In this document: piece by piece, positions 18,108-25,742 of the stretch
How the letters are laid out: each line of letters starts with the position of its first letter
How positions within the stretch are numbered: position 1 is the stretch's first letter
Assembly: GCA_025362495.1 (NCBI GenBank)
Contig: JANYGI010000059.1
Span: 1-64,000 of the forward strand
Source: Byssovorax sp.
Lineage (GTDB): Bacteria; Myxococcota_A; Polyangia; Polyangiales; Polyangiaceae
DNA: 64,000 nt
Direction of reading: 5' to 3'
Program-made: the position numbers and the translations under genes
The notes under the pieces: generated by a model
Seen by the model: only the letters and a program-made list of their open reading frames with translations
Told to the model about the DNA's origin: nothing
The model's database searches: none

Positions 18108-18645
18108 GAACGGAAAGTTATCCTGGATATTTCCTGATTTGAAAGGAATTTTTGGAATTTTGACGGCCGACGCGCTTCGGGATCTGGAGGGGCGTCGGGC
18201 GTCGCGGTTTTCGGAATTCTGGATCCCGCGGCCTGTCGGGCGTCGTGGATTCCAGAATTCTGGATCCGGCGGCGCCATGGGCGTCACGGTTTTGAGTTTT
18301 CTGGATCCGGCGGCGCGTCGAACGTGACGGTGCGCGCGGCATCGGATCGTGTGGGGCTCGGGCGGTGGAGGTAGCCGCGACGCCGAGCGCTGCGAGACGG
18401 CGACGTTCACGGTTGGCGCGACGGCGAGTCCCGCGCGGCTGTGGTCGTCATGGATCCGTGAGCGACGCTCCCGGCTCTGTCCTCGTGCTCGCGGATGTGT
18501 CTTGCGCCATGAGCGGGAGATGGATGATCTCGAAGCGCGCTTTGCCGACCTCGAGCGCCGGATGCGTGACAGCGGCTGATGCCCTCGGGGCCGGCAGCGC
18601 TCCTGCTCCCTCGCGGGGGCCTGTCCGAAGAGGCTTGGCCGCCCT
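18108..18645. other. Gene-poor region with tandem repeat and a short coding relic
   Basis: 538 bp between two leftward genes. It holds the 41-bp tandem repeat (separate entry). At 18520-18579 (+) a short frame reads MDDLEARFADLERRMRDSG, which looks like the start of a coiled-coil protein but ends after 19 residues, so it may be a gene relic. The 18320-18510 part shows nothing I can name. Confidence 0.45.
18197..18319. repeat. 41-bp tandem repeat, three full units
   Basis: Three consecutive units of exactly 41 bp begin at 18197, 18238 and 18279. Each has the form GGGCGTC-n2-GG-n9-TTCTGGATCC followed by a GCGGC-type end. A degenerate unit precedes them (about 18156-18196), and a partial one (GAACGTGACGGT) follows at 18320. 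Unit 2 contains the perfect palindrome CCAGAATTCTGG. 41 is not a multiple of three, so this is not a protein repeat. It lies 90-210 bp upstream of the leftward gene starting at 18107. Confidence 0.85.
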
Positions 18646-19050
18646 TCAACTGGCGTTCAATCGCGCGAGCACCACGCCGGGCGCGTCGGCCTGCTGCACC
18701 AGGTACACGCCGGGGACCGGGGGCGAGAAGCGGAGCTCGGTGCCGTCGATCCCTGTCTTTCCCTTGAAAGGCACGTCGACCGTGGTGACGGGGCTCCCGT
18801 CCGGCGCGCTGATCCGCGCCCGCGGCGGACCGAGACCGACGAGCCGGATCGTCACCGGCGCGCCGACGGTGACGAGAAAGGCCGCGGGCGGCGGCTGCGG
18901 GCGCCCGCTCATCACCGCTATTTCGACGATCTTCGCCACGGGCTCACTCACGCTGCTGACAGGCGCCAGCGTGGCGGTCGAGCCATTCCCGCAGCCTGCT
19001 GCCGCGCAGAGCAGGACCGCCATCGCGCCGCACCCTCGGATTCGAGTCAT
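18646..19050 (-). CDS. Small lipoprotein, function unknown
   Basis: 134 aa from the ATG at 19050, which has GGAGG ten bases upstream. Signal with lipobox AAGC (Cys20). The mature part is a single beta-rich domain (PAAFLVTVGAPVTIRLVGLG ... GIDGTELRFSPPVPGVYLVQ) resembling an Ig-like or PPC-type sandwich. The same frame is open through the pseudokinase upstream, but the signal peptide and ribosome-binding site show that this is a separate gene. Confidence 0.7.
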   Translation of the reverse strand: MTRIRGCGAMAVLLCAAAGCGNGSTATLAPVSSVSEPVAKIVEIAVMSGRPQPPPAAFLVTVGAPVTIRLVGLGPPRARISAPDGSPVTTVDVPFKGKTGIDGTELRFSPPVPGVYLVQQADAPGVVLARLNAS

Positions 19051-19157
19051 TCGGTTCCAGCCTCCGGCGACGGAAGCCGCGTCGCTGTGATGATATTCCC
19101 CGGAGCCGCGCCGGCGCTCGGAGCATCTGGATCGGAGAGCCGGCCGGGTCCCGCGAG

Positions 19158-20043
19158 TCACTGCGGCGGAGTCGGGGTTACCCGTCCACGAAACCAGACG
19201 GCGAGCATCGTCGCCGTGAGCACCAGGTTGCTCGCGGTCATCAGGTAGTAACGCCATGCCGGGTGGATGGAGCAGGTAGATGTCAGTCCGCGTCGAGGGG
19301 GCCTCTCCGCCCAGCATCTCGGGCGCCATGTCCGCCGGAGTCCCGGCGATCCCGACCGCGGCCTCGGCGCGCGGCAAACGGGTCTCGTCGGGGCGCAGGC
19401 TGACGGCGATACCCCAGTCGAGGACGTAGACCTCGCCGAACTCGCCCACCATCACGTTCTCGGGCTTGAGATCGCGGTGGACGAGCGCCCGGCTGTGGGC
19501 GAACTCGATGGCTCGCGCCACCTGGAGGAGCACCCGCAGGTTCCACTCCAGCAGATCGTGCGCGCCGAACCGCCGCTCGACCTCGCCGCCGTCGCGCATC
19601 AATCGCGACCAGTCGATCCCGTCGATGCGCTTGAGGACGATCACGGGGGCGCCGTCGCCGTCGAGCCCGAGATCGTGGACCGGTACGATGTTCGGGTGCT
19701 CCAGAGTGCCAGTCACCCAGCCCTCTTGCAGGAGCTTCAGGGCCTCGCCGCCGCTGCGGTGATCGGGCCGCAGCGTCTTGATGGCGACGTCGCGATCGAG
19801 CGCCGTCTGCTTGCCCGATCGAACGACGCCCATGCCTCCCTGGCCCAGCGTCGCGCCGAACACCAGGCGCGCCGAGGGCGAGAGCGGATCGCTGGTGAGG
19901 CCGTGGACCTCGCCGACGGCCGCGAGCGCGCGCTGCCCCGTGGTGCCGAGGCTGGGCGTCGCGGGGACGATCGTGCCGCGCGGGCGCTGCTTCGAGGGAA
20001 CGTCACGTTGCTGGTGGGCGAGACGGGCCGCGATCGTGGACAA
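19158..20043 (-). pseudogene. Ser/Thr protein kinase with internal deletion and frameshift
   Basis: The 5' part encodes a kinase domain: glycine loop LGQGGMGVV, VAIKTL lysine, HRDLKPENVMV catalytic loop, DWG in place of DFG, and MAPEML. It breaks off right after TDIYLL, where LGA/LYE and the rest of the C-lobe should follow. In the next frame (from about 19260) the DNA reads IHPAWRYYLMTASNLVL then TATMLAVWFRGRVTPTPPQ and stops at 19158, which looks like the C-terminal membrane anchor of the same kinase. So the middle of the gene is gone and the ends are out of frame. The only available start is a TTG at 20043, just after an in-frame stop, so the 5' end may be lost too. GTPADMAPE carries Asp where Tyr is usual. 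Confidence 0.8.
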
Positions 20044-21202
20044 CCGGCTCGATCTGTCGGCGCAGCGCTACAAGCCTCGGTTTTATGAGTCTGCCTCGGC
20101 GTCACCCGAGGAGAAATTCGCGGAGCTCTCGGTGGTGCAGTGGTCGTTCGGGCGCGGAATGGACGCGTTGTCGGCGAGCCTGCTTGGCGACGCGCTCCCG
20201 CGTGGCTGGAGCGAAAGCGCTCGCCATGCGAAGCTGGGAGATCTGGTCGATTTTGTTCAAGGGAAGACCCCCTCGACGACGGAGCTGTCTTACTGGGGCG
20301 ACGGGTTCCCATGGGTGTCGCCCAAGGATATGTATATGGACGACGGGCTCACGTGTCTCAGTTACCTTGGCCCGCTCCGCTCGTATCCTCCGCGCCATAT
20401 GGCTTTCGCCGTGCAAGACGACACCAATTGGGCCGCGGGGGGCGGCCGCGCGTGGGACCAGATGCGCAAGAGCAAGAGCCTTCGCGACGAGGTGAACACG
20501 TGGTTGGGTTCCAAGGAGCGCTTGCAGACGCCTTGTCGGCTCGCCCTGCAGCGCTTCGTCGCGCCGACCACGGCACGGAGCGCGATCCGCGCCGGGATCG
20601 ACGAGATCCTCGGCAACTTGAAGGACCGGGACGAAGACTCTGGAGATGACGCAGGACAGGCCGAAACCGCATCACTGGAGCGGTTCGATCGCGACGCGTT
20701 CATCAAGCTCATGACCGAGAAGCTTCTCCACGACCACGACATCGAGGGGGACGACGATCTGGTCCTCGTCGATCTACGGACCGACACCACCGTCAGCCAC
20801 CGCGACGTCGGTATCGGCATCAGCCAGGTCTTGCCGGTGCTCGTCGAGGCCTACGGCAACGAAAATCGGCTCGTGGCGATAGAGCAGCCCGAGATCCACC
20901 TTCACCCCCGCCTCCAGGCGGAGCTCGGCGATGTGTTCATCGAATCGGCGCTCGGGGAGCGCAAGAACAGGTTCTTGCTGGAGACCCACAGCGAGCACTT
21001 GCTCCTGCGGATCATGAGGCGAATGCGAGAGACCGCGGAAGGTAGGGTGGAAGAGGGTAAATACGCGGTTCGTCCTGACGACGTCATGGTGCTGTATGTC
21101 GAGCCCGACGGGACGCGCAGCATCGTTCGTCAGATGCCGCTCAACGAGCGAGATTTGCGACGACGAAGGCACCGAATGCTCTCACGACGTGGACGCGGAT
21201 AG
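20030..21202 (+). pseudogene. Mosaic ORF: HsdS-like specificity head joined to C-terminal half of a DUF3696-type ATPase
   Basis: One open frame with coding character from about 20030. Three pieces are visible. NRLDLSAQRYKPRFYES (20040-20095) resembles the end of a type I methylase or specificity protein. From the ATG at 20159, LPRGWSESARHAKLGDLVDF ... GKTPSTTELSYWGDG and FPWVSPKDMYMDDG match the start of an HsdS target-recognition domain. At about 20350 it switches to LSYLGPLRSYPPRHMAF, which belongs to an AAA ATPase of the DUF3696 (OLD-like) type, continuing through GIGISQVLPVLVEAY, Walker B LVAIEQPEIHLHP and LETHSEHLLLRIMRR. No Walker A exists, so the ATPase cannot be active. After MPLNER the sequence degenerates into Arg-rich residues to the stop at 21202. 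Confidence 0.75.
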
Positions 21203-21504
21203 GGCGAGCGGATTGTGACGATGTCTTGCGCGATTTTGAGCCCGGCGTGCGCCGGGAGCCGCGGCACACGTTCATCGTGCGGTGACGAGCACGGCTGGCG
21301 CCCATCACGCCGGCCGACGCAGCCAAGCAGCCTCTCCTGATTACTCCCGGATTTGTCAGAATAACGTACGGCAGCTGTCGATAGTGCGGTCTGTCGAAGC
21401 TCGCGCCCAAGCGTCTGAGCGCATATCCAGACGTCTGTGATCGAATTCACTTGAACGATGGAATGCACTGGACGGTCCAGGGCTGCATTCGTAGACGGCG
21501 ACGC
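21203..21504. other. Intergenic stretch downstream of the mosaic ORF
   Basis: 302 bp. A compact hairpin GCCCGGCG-TG-CGCCGGG lies near 21240-21256. A region of lower G+C near 21335-21450 probably contains the promoter of the lipoprotein gene starting at 21505. No convincing gene; short frames on the minus strand lack family features. Confidence 0.4.
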
Positions 21505-22134
21505 ATGCGAATCGTCATCCTGATGGCGCTCGGGGGGCTCGCGCTCTCCGGGTGCAAGGCCGCCGCTGACGACGACATGAGCCCGCCCGCGAGCGAAGTA
21601 GCGAGCGACACGACGGCTGAAGACTGGCACTTTCGCTACGACGAGACGCGCGCGGAGGTCACGGCGCGGCGCGGCGAAGCCGTGCTGGTCTATCCACTGC
21701 GGGAGATGGGTTCGCAAGGCGACGAGCTCCGTCTGCTGTTCCGCGGGTACGATGGCGTATCGTGGACGATCCCGCCCGCCAGCGCCGATGCAGAAGGCCA
21801 GGAAGAAGACGCGCTGATCAATGTGCCTTATCCGCCGGGCGTGAGCACGCCCCCGATCCATGGGCCCGGTGGCGGACAGAGCGGCTATACGGGGCATGGC
21901 AGGCCACCCGGCATCGATCGGGCGACCTGGGGACGCATGTGCCTGTTCGCCTCCATCTGGGCTGCCACGTTGACGTGCGCCGCGGCGACGACCTCGTGCG
22001 TCGCGGGCTCGTTCATCACCATTGGAGGGCTCGCGATCCCCTGTACGCTGATGACCGCGCTCGCGTGCGCTTCGACGACCGGAGCGATCAGCCTCGCAGC
22101 CCTCGACTGTCCCAGCACCGCGAGGGGCAAGTGA
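21505..22134 (+). CDS. Lipoprotein with Cys-rich hydrophobic C-terminus
   Basis: 209 aa from the ATG at 21505, chosen because it starts a lipoprotein signal (lipobox ALSGC). Residues about 20-135 are polar and acidic, with a beta-like domain and a Gly/Pro-rich linker (YPPGVSTPPIHGPGGGQSG). Residues about 150-205 are hydrophobic with six regularly spaced cysteines (CLFASIW, LTCAAATTSC, AIPC, LACAS, ALDC), an unusual segment that could form a disulfide-bonded membrane hairpin. The next gene begins two bases after the stop, so the two are probably co-translated. No family recognised. Confidence 0.65.
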   Translation: MRIVILMALGGLALSGCKAAADDDMSPPASEVASDTTAEDWHFRYDETRAEVTARRGEAVLVYPLREMGSQGDELRLLFRGYDGVSWTIPPASADAEGQEEDALINVPYPPGVSTPPIHGPGGGQSGYTGHGRPPGIDRATWGRMCLFASIWAATLTCAAATTSCVAGSFITIGGLAIPCTLMTALACASTTGAISLAALDCPSTARGK

Positions 22135-22136
22135 GG

Positions 22137-22325
22137 ATGCCCCCGCGAGTGCCGCGCTCCTGGGCCTACTGGACTGTGCTTCTGATCGTGACGCTGCTCG
22201 CCGCCGTACCGCCGTATCTGATGATGGTTCATTTCGAGGGAGTCCCCGGCACGCGGCTCGTAGCGACGCTGTTCGCCTTCGTGCCCGGCCTGGTGGCGAT
22301 CACGCTGCTCGCCAGATTGCGCTGA
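22137..22325 (+). CDS. Small two-TM membrane protein
   Basis: 62 aa from the ATG at 22137, two bases after the lipoprotein stop, with GAGGGG nine bases upstream inside the preceding gene. Two membrane spans (about 11-30 and 42-60) separated by MVHFEGVPGTRL; an Arg at each end. Probably an inner-membrane partner of the lipoprotein. Nothing in the sequence names a function. Confidence 0.6.
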   Translation: MPPRVPRSWAYWTVLLIVTLLAAVPPYLMMVHFEGVPGTRLVATLFAFVPGLVAITLLARLR

Positions 22326-22434
22326 CGGGGGCGCGGTCGCGGCGACGCGGCGCGGAGCTAGCAGCGCTGGCGCCGACGATCGATGCTGCGCGCGTGCGCG
22401 AGCGAGCTTTCGTACCCGCGCTCCCGGAGATCCG

Positions 22435-24117
22435 ATGCCGACCCAGTCCCCTCGTCCCTGGTCCGCGACCGCGCGCGTCGCCGGGATCGCCTTGATCGCG
22501 GGCGCGATCACCCAGCTCATCGTCGTCTCCTCGGCCCGCGCGAAGGGCGACGCGCTCGAGCTGGGCAAGCCGATCCAGCGCGCGATCGGTCAGGGCGAGA
22601 CCCACGTGTACGAGGTCTTCGTCCCGCCGGATCGGCTGGTGAACGGCGTGGTCGATCAGCGCGGCATCGACGTGATGGTGCGCCTCGTCGATCCGAGCGG
22701 GGCCCTCGTCGCCACGCTCGACAGCCCCAACGGCAAGGTCGGGCCCGAGCCGTGGACGATCGACGGCAAGACGCCGGGCGCGTGGCGGATCGAGATCGCG
22801 CCCTTCCCCGGAGAGAAAATCGCGGGGCGCTACGAGGCGCGCATCGACGAGATCATCACCACCGACGAGCGCGACGAGCGCCTGGCGAAGCAGCGCTACG
22901 CGAGCCCGCGGATCCAGCGTCTGTGGCGCGAGCAGCGCACGCAAGGAGCCGCGGCGATCGATCGCTTCGCGAAGGAGCTCGATGGCCACGCGCCGCTCGT
23001 GGAGCCGGTGGAAGGCGACGCGCGCGGCGACGTCCTGATCACGTTCGCGCGGCGAATCAAGCCCGAGACGCGCTACGTCGGGCTGTTCGGCGCGCCGTCG
23101 CCGACCGGGTTCGAGGTGGAGCTCACGCGCTTCGAGGGCTCCGATCTCGCGCTGGTCACCCTCCGCACGCCGAAGGACGCGCGCTTCACCTACCGCTTTC
23201 GCGCGGGCGATCCGCCGAACCCGACCGCGAAGCCGGAGTACGCCGAGGCGCTCGACCGGGCCGCCGAGCCCGACGCCTGGAACCCGCAGCGCTTCGCCGA
23301 TCTCTCGTTCGTCGAGCTGCCCGGAGCGCCGCCCCAGACCCTCGCGCAGCCGGTGCCCGACGTGCCCGCGGGGACGCGCGTCGAGCGGACGATCCACAGC
23401 GCGATCCTCGGCGAAGATCGCCAGGTCGGCGTCTACCTCCCGCCCGGGTTCGACGCGGCGCGAGGCCCGTACCCGTACGTGATCGTGTTCGATGGCGACG
23501 GCTTCGTGCGCGCGCCGCAGGAGCACTTCACGACCCCGACGATCCTCGACAACCTCCTCGCGCAGAAGAAGCTCCCGCCGACCATCGGCGTGTTCGTCTA
23601 CCAGGGCACGACGCGCTCGCGCGATCTGCCGATGTCGGCGCCCTTCAGCGATTTCCTCGCCACCGAGCTCGCTCCGTTCCTGCGCCGCGAGTACCGCGCG
23701 TCGACCGATCCCCATGCCGCCACGCTCGCGGGCTTCAGCTTCGGCGGCCTCTGCGCGGCGTACACCGCGTTCCATCACCCGGACGTCTTCGGCAACGCGC
23801 TCTCGCAGTCGGGATCGTTCTGGTTCTCGCCTGGAGCGCTCGAGGCCAAGAGCCCCTTCGCCGTCGACACCGGCGCGCTCATGAAGGAGATCATCGCGGC
23901 GAAGACGGCCCCGGTGCGGGTGTGGATGGAGGTCGGCCTCTTCGAGGGCGGAGGCGCCATCCCCGGCATGAACCAGGTCGCCCAGAACCGGCACCTGCGC
24001 GACGTGCTGCTCGCGAAGGGCTATCGCGTCAGCTACCACGAGTACGCGGGTGGCCACGACTACGCGAGCTGGCGCGGCAGCGTCGCCGACGGCCTGCTCG
24101 AGCTCGCGCAGCCCTGA
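22435..24117 (+). CDS. Enterochelin esterase (Fes/IroD)-like exported alpha/beta hydrolase
   Basis: 560 aa; GGAG five bases before the ATG. A signal peptide ends near SARA (about residue 36). Residues about 40-140 form a PPC-like beta domain (THVYEVFVPPDRLVNGVVDQ ...). The C-terminal half is the esterase-D type hydrolase: VYLPPGFDAARGPYPYVIVFDGDGF, nucleophile motif GFSFGG (Ser435), and GGHDYASWRG with His541. Fes cleaves the ester backbone of catecholate siderophores, but Fes is cytoplasmic whereas this one is exported, so a periplasmic (IroE-like) or carbohydrate-ester role is equally possible. It stands alone. Confidence 0.85.
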   Translation: MPTQSPRPWSATARVAGIALIAGAITQLIVVSSARAKGDALELGKPIQRAIGQGETHVYEVFVPPDRLVNGVVDQRGIDVMVRLVDPSGALVATLDSPNGKVGPEPWTIDGKTPGAWRIEIAPFPGEKIAGRYEARIDEIITTDERDERLAKQRYASPRIQRLWREQRTQGAAAIDRFAKELDGHAPLVEPVEGDARGDVLITFARRIKPETRYVGLFGAPSPTGFEVELTRFEGSDLALVTLRTPKDARFTYRFRAGDPPNPTAKPEYAEALDRAAEPDAWNPQRFADLSFVELPGAPPQTLAQPVPDVPAGTRVERTIHSAILGEDRQVGVYLPPGFDAARGPYPYVIVFDGDGFVRAPQEHFTTPTILDNLLAQKKLPPTIGVFVYQGTTRSRDLPMSAPFSDFLATELAPFLRREYRASTDPHAATLAGFSFGGLCAAYTAFHHPDVFGNALSQSGSFWFSPGALEAKSPFAVDTGALMKEIIAAKTAPVRVWMEVGLFEGGGAIPGMNQVAQNRHLRDVLLAKGYRVSYHEYAGGHDYASWRGSVADGLLELAQP

Positions 24118-24138
24118 GCCTGAGCCGGTCGATCGGGC

Positions 24139-24167
24139 TTGACGATGGTTAACAACTTCGTTAACTA
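24139..24167 (+). promoter_or_regulatory. Promoter with overlapping GTTAAC operator
   Basis: TTGACG (24139-24144) and TAACTA (24162-24167) are separated by 17 bp, a plausible sigma-70-type promoter. Two copies of the palindrome GTTAAC (24148-24153 and 24160-24165) sit in the spacer and over the -10, six bases apart. The A+T-rich block stands out from its surroundings. It lies 67 bp upstream of the VOC-ArsR-SRPBCC operon, so it is the likely autoregulatory ArsR operator. Confidence 0.6.
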
Positions 24168-24233
24168 TTGCGCCGATTCGCCATTCAATTCGCGTCGCGA
24201 TCCTTCGCGGCGCCGACCACGAGGAGCGCTCTC

Positions 24234-24659
24234 ATGAAGCAGACCCCGAAGGGCTGGCCGCGCCTGACGTCCGCCCTGTTCTACGAAGACGCCGGCGCCG
24301 CGATCACCTGGATTTGCAAGGTATTCGGCCTCCAGATCCGCTTGAAGATCGACGGCGAAAATGGAGCGATCATCCACTCCGAGCTCGAGTACGGCGAGGC
24401 GCTGCTCATGGTCTCCAGCGTCTCGAAGGAGAAGCGCCACGCCAGCCCGCGCAGCTTCGGCGGCGCCAACACCCAGAGCATCATGCTCTTCGTCGACGAC
24501 GTCGACGCGCACTGCGCCCACGCGCGCGAGATGGGCGCGACGATCATCGTCGAGCCGAAGACCGAGGACTACGGCGAGGACTACTGGGCCGACCGCTGCT
24601 ACCAGGCCGAGGATCTCGAGGGGCACCTCTGGTGGTTCTGCCAGCGGATGCGCGGCTGA
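24234..24659 (+). CDS. VOC-family (glyoxalase/bleomycin-resistance) protein
   Basis: 141 aa from the ATG at 24234, with GAGGAG eight bases upstream; the frame is open further upstream without coding character. Two beta-alpha-beta-beta-beta modules are visible: PRLTSALFYEDAGAAITWIC with FGLQIRLK, and SIMLFVDDVDAHCAHAREMGATI, with late DRCYQAEDLEGHLWWFCQ. This is the PhnB/YCII-like branch commonly paired with ArsR and SRPBCC genes. It may bind a small molecule; no substrate can be read. First gene of a three-gene operon (13 bp to the next). Confidence 0.88.
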   Translation: MKQTPKGWPRLTSALFYEDAGAAITWICKVFGLQIRLKIDGENGAIIHSELEYGEALLMVSSVSKEKRHASPRSFGGANTQSIMLFVDDVDAHCAHAREMGATIIVEPKTEDYGEDYWADRCYQAEDLEGHLWWFCQRMRG

Positions 24660-24672
24660 CGCGGAGCCGCCC

Positions 24673-25059
24673 ATGAGCCTCTCCGAGATCGATCGCACGC
24701 TGGCGGCGCTGGCCGATCCGACGCGCCGCCGCGTCGTCGATCTGCTGCGGAAGAAGCCTCGACGCGCCGGCGATCTCGCCGCCGCGTTCGAGATGAGCGC
24801 CCCGGCGATGAGCCGCCACCTGCGCGTGCTGCGGCAGAGCGGCCTCGTCGAGGAAGAGGCCCTCGACGAGGACGCGCGCGTGCGGGTCTACCAGCTCCGG
24901 CCCGAGCGCTTCGCCGCGATGCGCGGCTGGCTCGACGAGGTCGAGGGCTACTGGAACGATCAGCTCGCCGCGTTCAAGGCCCAGGCCGAGCGCCGCAAGA
25001 AAGACAAGAGCGCCACCGCCGGGATCGTCGCGCGTCCGGCTGCGAAGAGGCGATCGTGA
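24673..25059 (+). CDS. ArsR-family transcriptional regulator
   Basis: 128 aa. A winged-helix DNA-binding domain spans residues about 5-95: LAALADPTRRRVVDLLRKKPRRAGDLAAAF, then recognition helix MSAPAMSRHLRVLRQSGLVEEE and wing ARVRVYQLRPERF. No ArsR metal-binding Cys box, which places it with the metal-independent ArsR group linked to SRPBCC genes. Ends in a basic tail. Likely represses its own operon through the GTTAAC site at 24148-24165. Its stop overlaps the GTG start of the next gene. Confidence 0.92.
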   Translation: MSLSEIDRTLAALADPTRRRVVDLLRKKPRRAGDLAAAFEMSAPAMSRHLRVLRQSGLVEEEALDEDARVRVYQLRPERFAAMRGWLDEVEGYWNDQLAAFKAQAERRKKDKSATAGIVARPAAKRRS

Positions 25060-25541
25060 CGCCGGGCGATCGCGCCCGCGCGTCGACGTTCGTCGCCGTC
25101 GATCCGCTCGACGCCTTCACGGTCTTCACCGAGGAGACCGATCTCTGGTGGCGCCGCGGCCCTCGCTTCCGTTTCGGCGGAAAACGAAGGGGAACATTGA
25201 CGTTCGAACCCGGCCCCGGCGGTCGCCTCTTCGAGGCCTTCTCCGACGCCCCCTGCGACGTCTTCGAAGTCGGCCGCGTCCTCGTGTGGGAGCCGGGCGC
25301 GCGCCTCGTCCTCGAGTGGCGCCTGACCAACTTCGCCCCCGGCGAGCGCACCGAAGTCGAGGTCCTCTTCGAGCCCCAGCCCGGCGGCACCCTCGTCACC
25401 GTCGAGCACCGAGGATGGTCCTCCCTCCCCGAAAATCACCCCGCCCGCCACGGCGAGCCCGCGCCCACGCTCATCGCCAGGATCGGCACCTGGTGGGGCG
25501 CCCTCCTCCTCGAAATGCGCACCCAAGCCCTCTCCCGCTAA
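25056..25541 (+). CDS. SRPBCC (AHSA1-like) domain protein
   Basis: 161 aa from the GTG at 25056, overlapping the ArsR stop by four bases (GTGA). The AHSA1/START-like fold is seen in DPLDAFTVFTEETDLWW, GRLFEAFSDAPCDVFEVGRVLVWEPGARLVLEW, EVEVLFEPQPGGTLVTVEHRGW and a final amphipathic helix. Such proteins bind hydrophobic ligands or act as Hsp90 co-chaperone-like domains. Co-expressed with ArsR and the VOC protein, it may sequester the same ligand. Confidence 0.88.
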   Translation: MTPGDRARASTFVAVDPLDAFTVFTEETDLWWRRGPRFRFGGKRRGTLTFEPGPGGRLFEAFSDAPCDVFEVGRVLVWEPGARLVLEWRLTNFAPGERTEVEVLFEPQPGGTLVTVEHRGWSSLPENHPARHGEPAPTLIARIGTWWGALLLEMRTQALSR

Positions 25542-25553
25542 CCCCCTTCCGAA

Positions 25554-25604
25554 AGCCAACCCCCCTCCGCAACCAACTCCCCTCCGCAACCAACTCCCCT
25601 CCGC
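25554..25604. repeat. 17-bp tandem repeat (three copies)
   Basis: The unit AACCAACTCCCCTCCGC occurs twice exactly (25571-25587, 25588-25604) and once degenerate just before. It lies directly after the SRPBCC stop codon and before the inverted-repeat element. Confidence 0.75.
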
Positions 25605-25619
25605 AGCGATGACGCCGCC

Positions 25620-25742
25620 GTAGCCGGAGGCGATTTTCGCCGAGCCGTGCGCGCGGCCAAGGCGGAGGAGGAGCCGTACGCAAGTACGGTGACGACGACA
25701 ACGCCGGCCCCGCCCACGGCTCGGCGAAAAGCGCACGGCTAC
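25620..25742. repeat. Long imperfect inverted repeat with inner GNRA-loop hairpin
   Basis: Outer arms 25620-25649 and 25715-25742 pair over about 26 of 28-30 bases (common core TTTTCGCCGAGCCGTG, ends GTAGCCG/CGGCTAC). Inside lies CCGTAC-GCAA-GTACGG (25674-25689), a perfect 6-bp stem closed by a GNRA tetraloop. The right arm covers the stop codon of the leftward gene ending at 25739. It sits between two convergent genes, so it may act as a bidirectional terminator or be a dispersed palindromic repeat. Confidence 0.8.

Noticed and set aside
18197-18319. CRISPR array
   Set aside because: Units are contiguous 41-bp tandem copies without unique spacers.
22300-24057. 585-codon frame on the minus strand
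   Set aside because: Antisense to the Fes-like esterase, which has a signal peptide and a complete active site.
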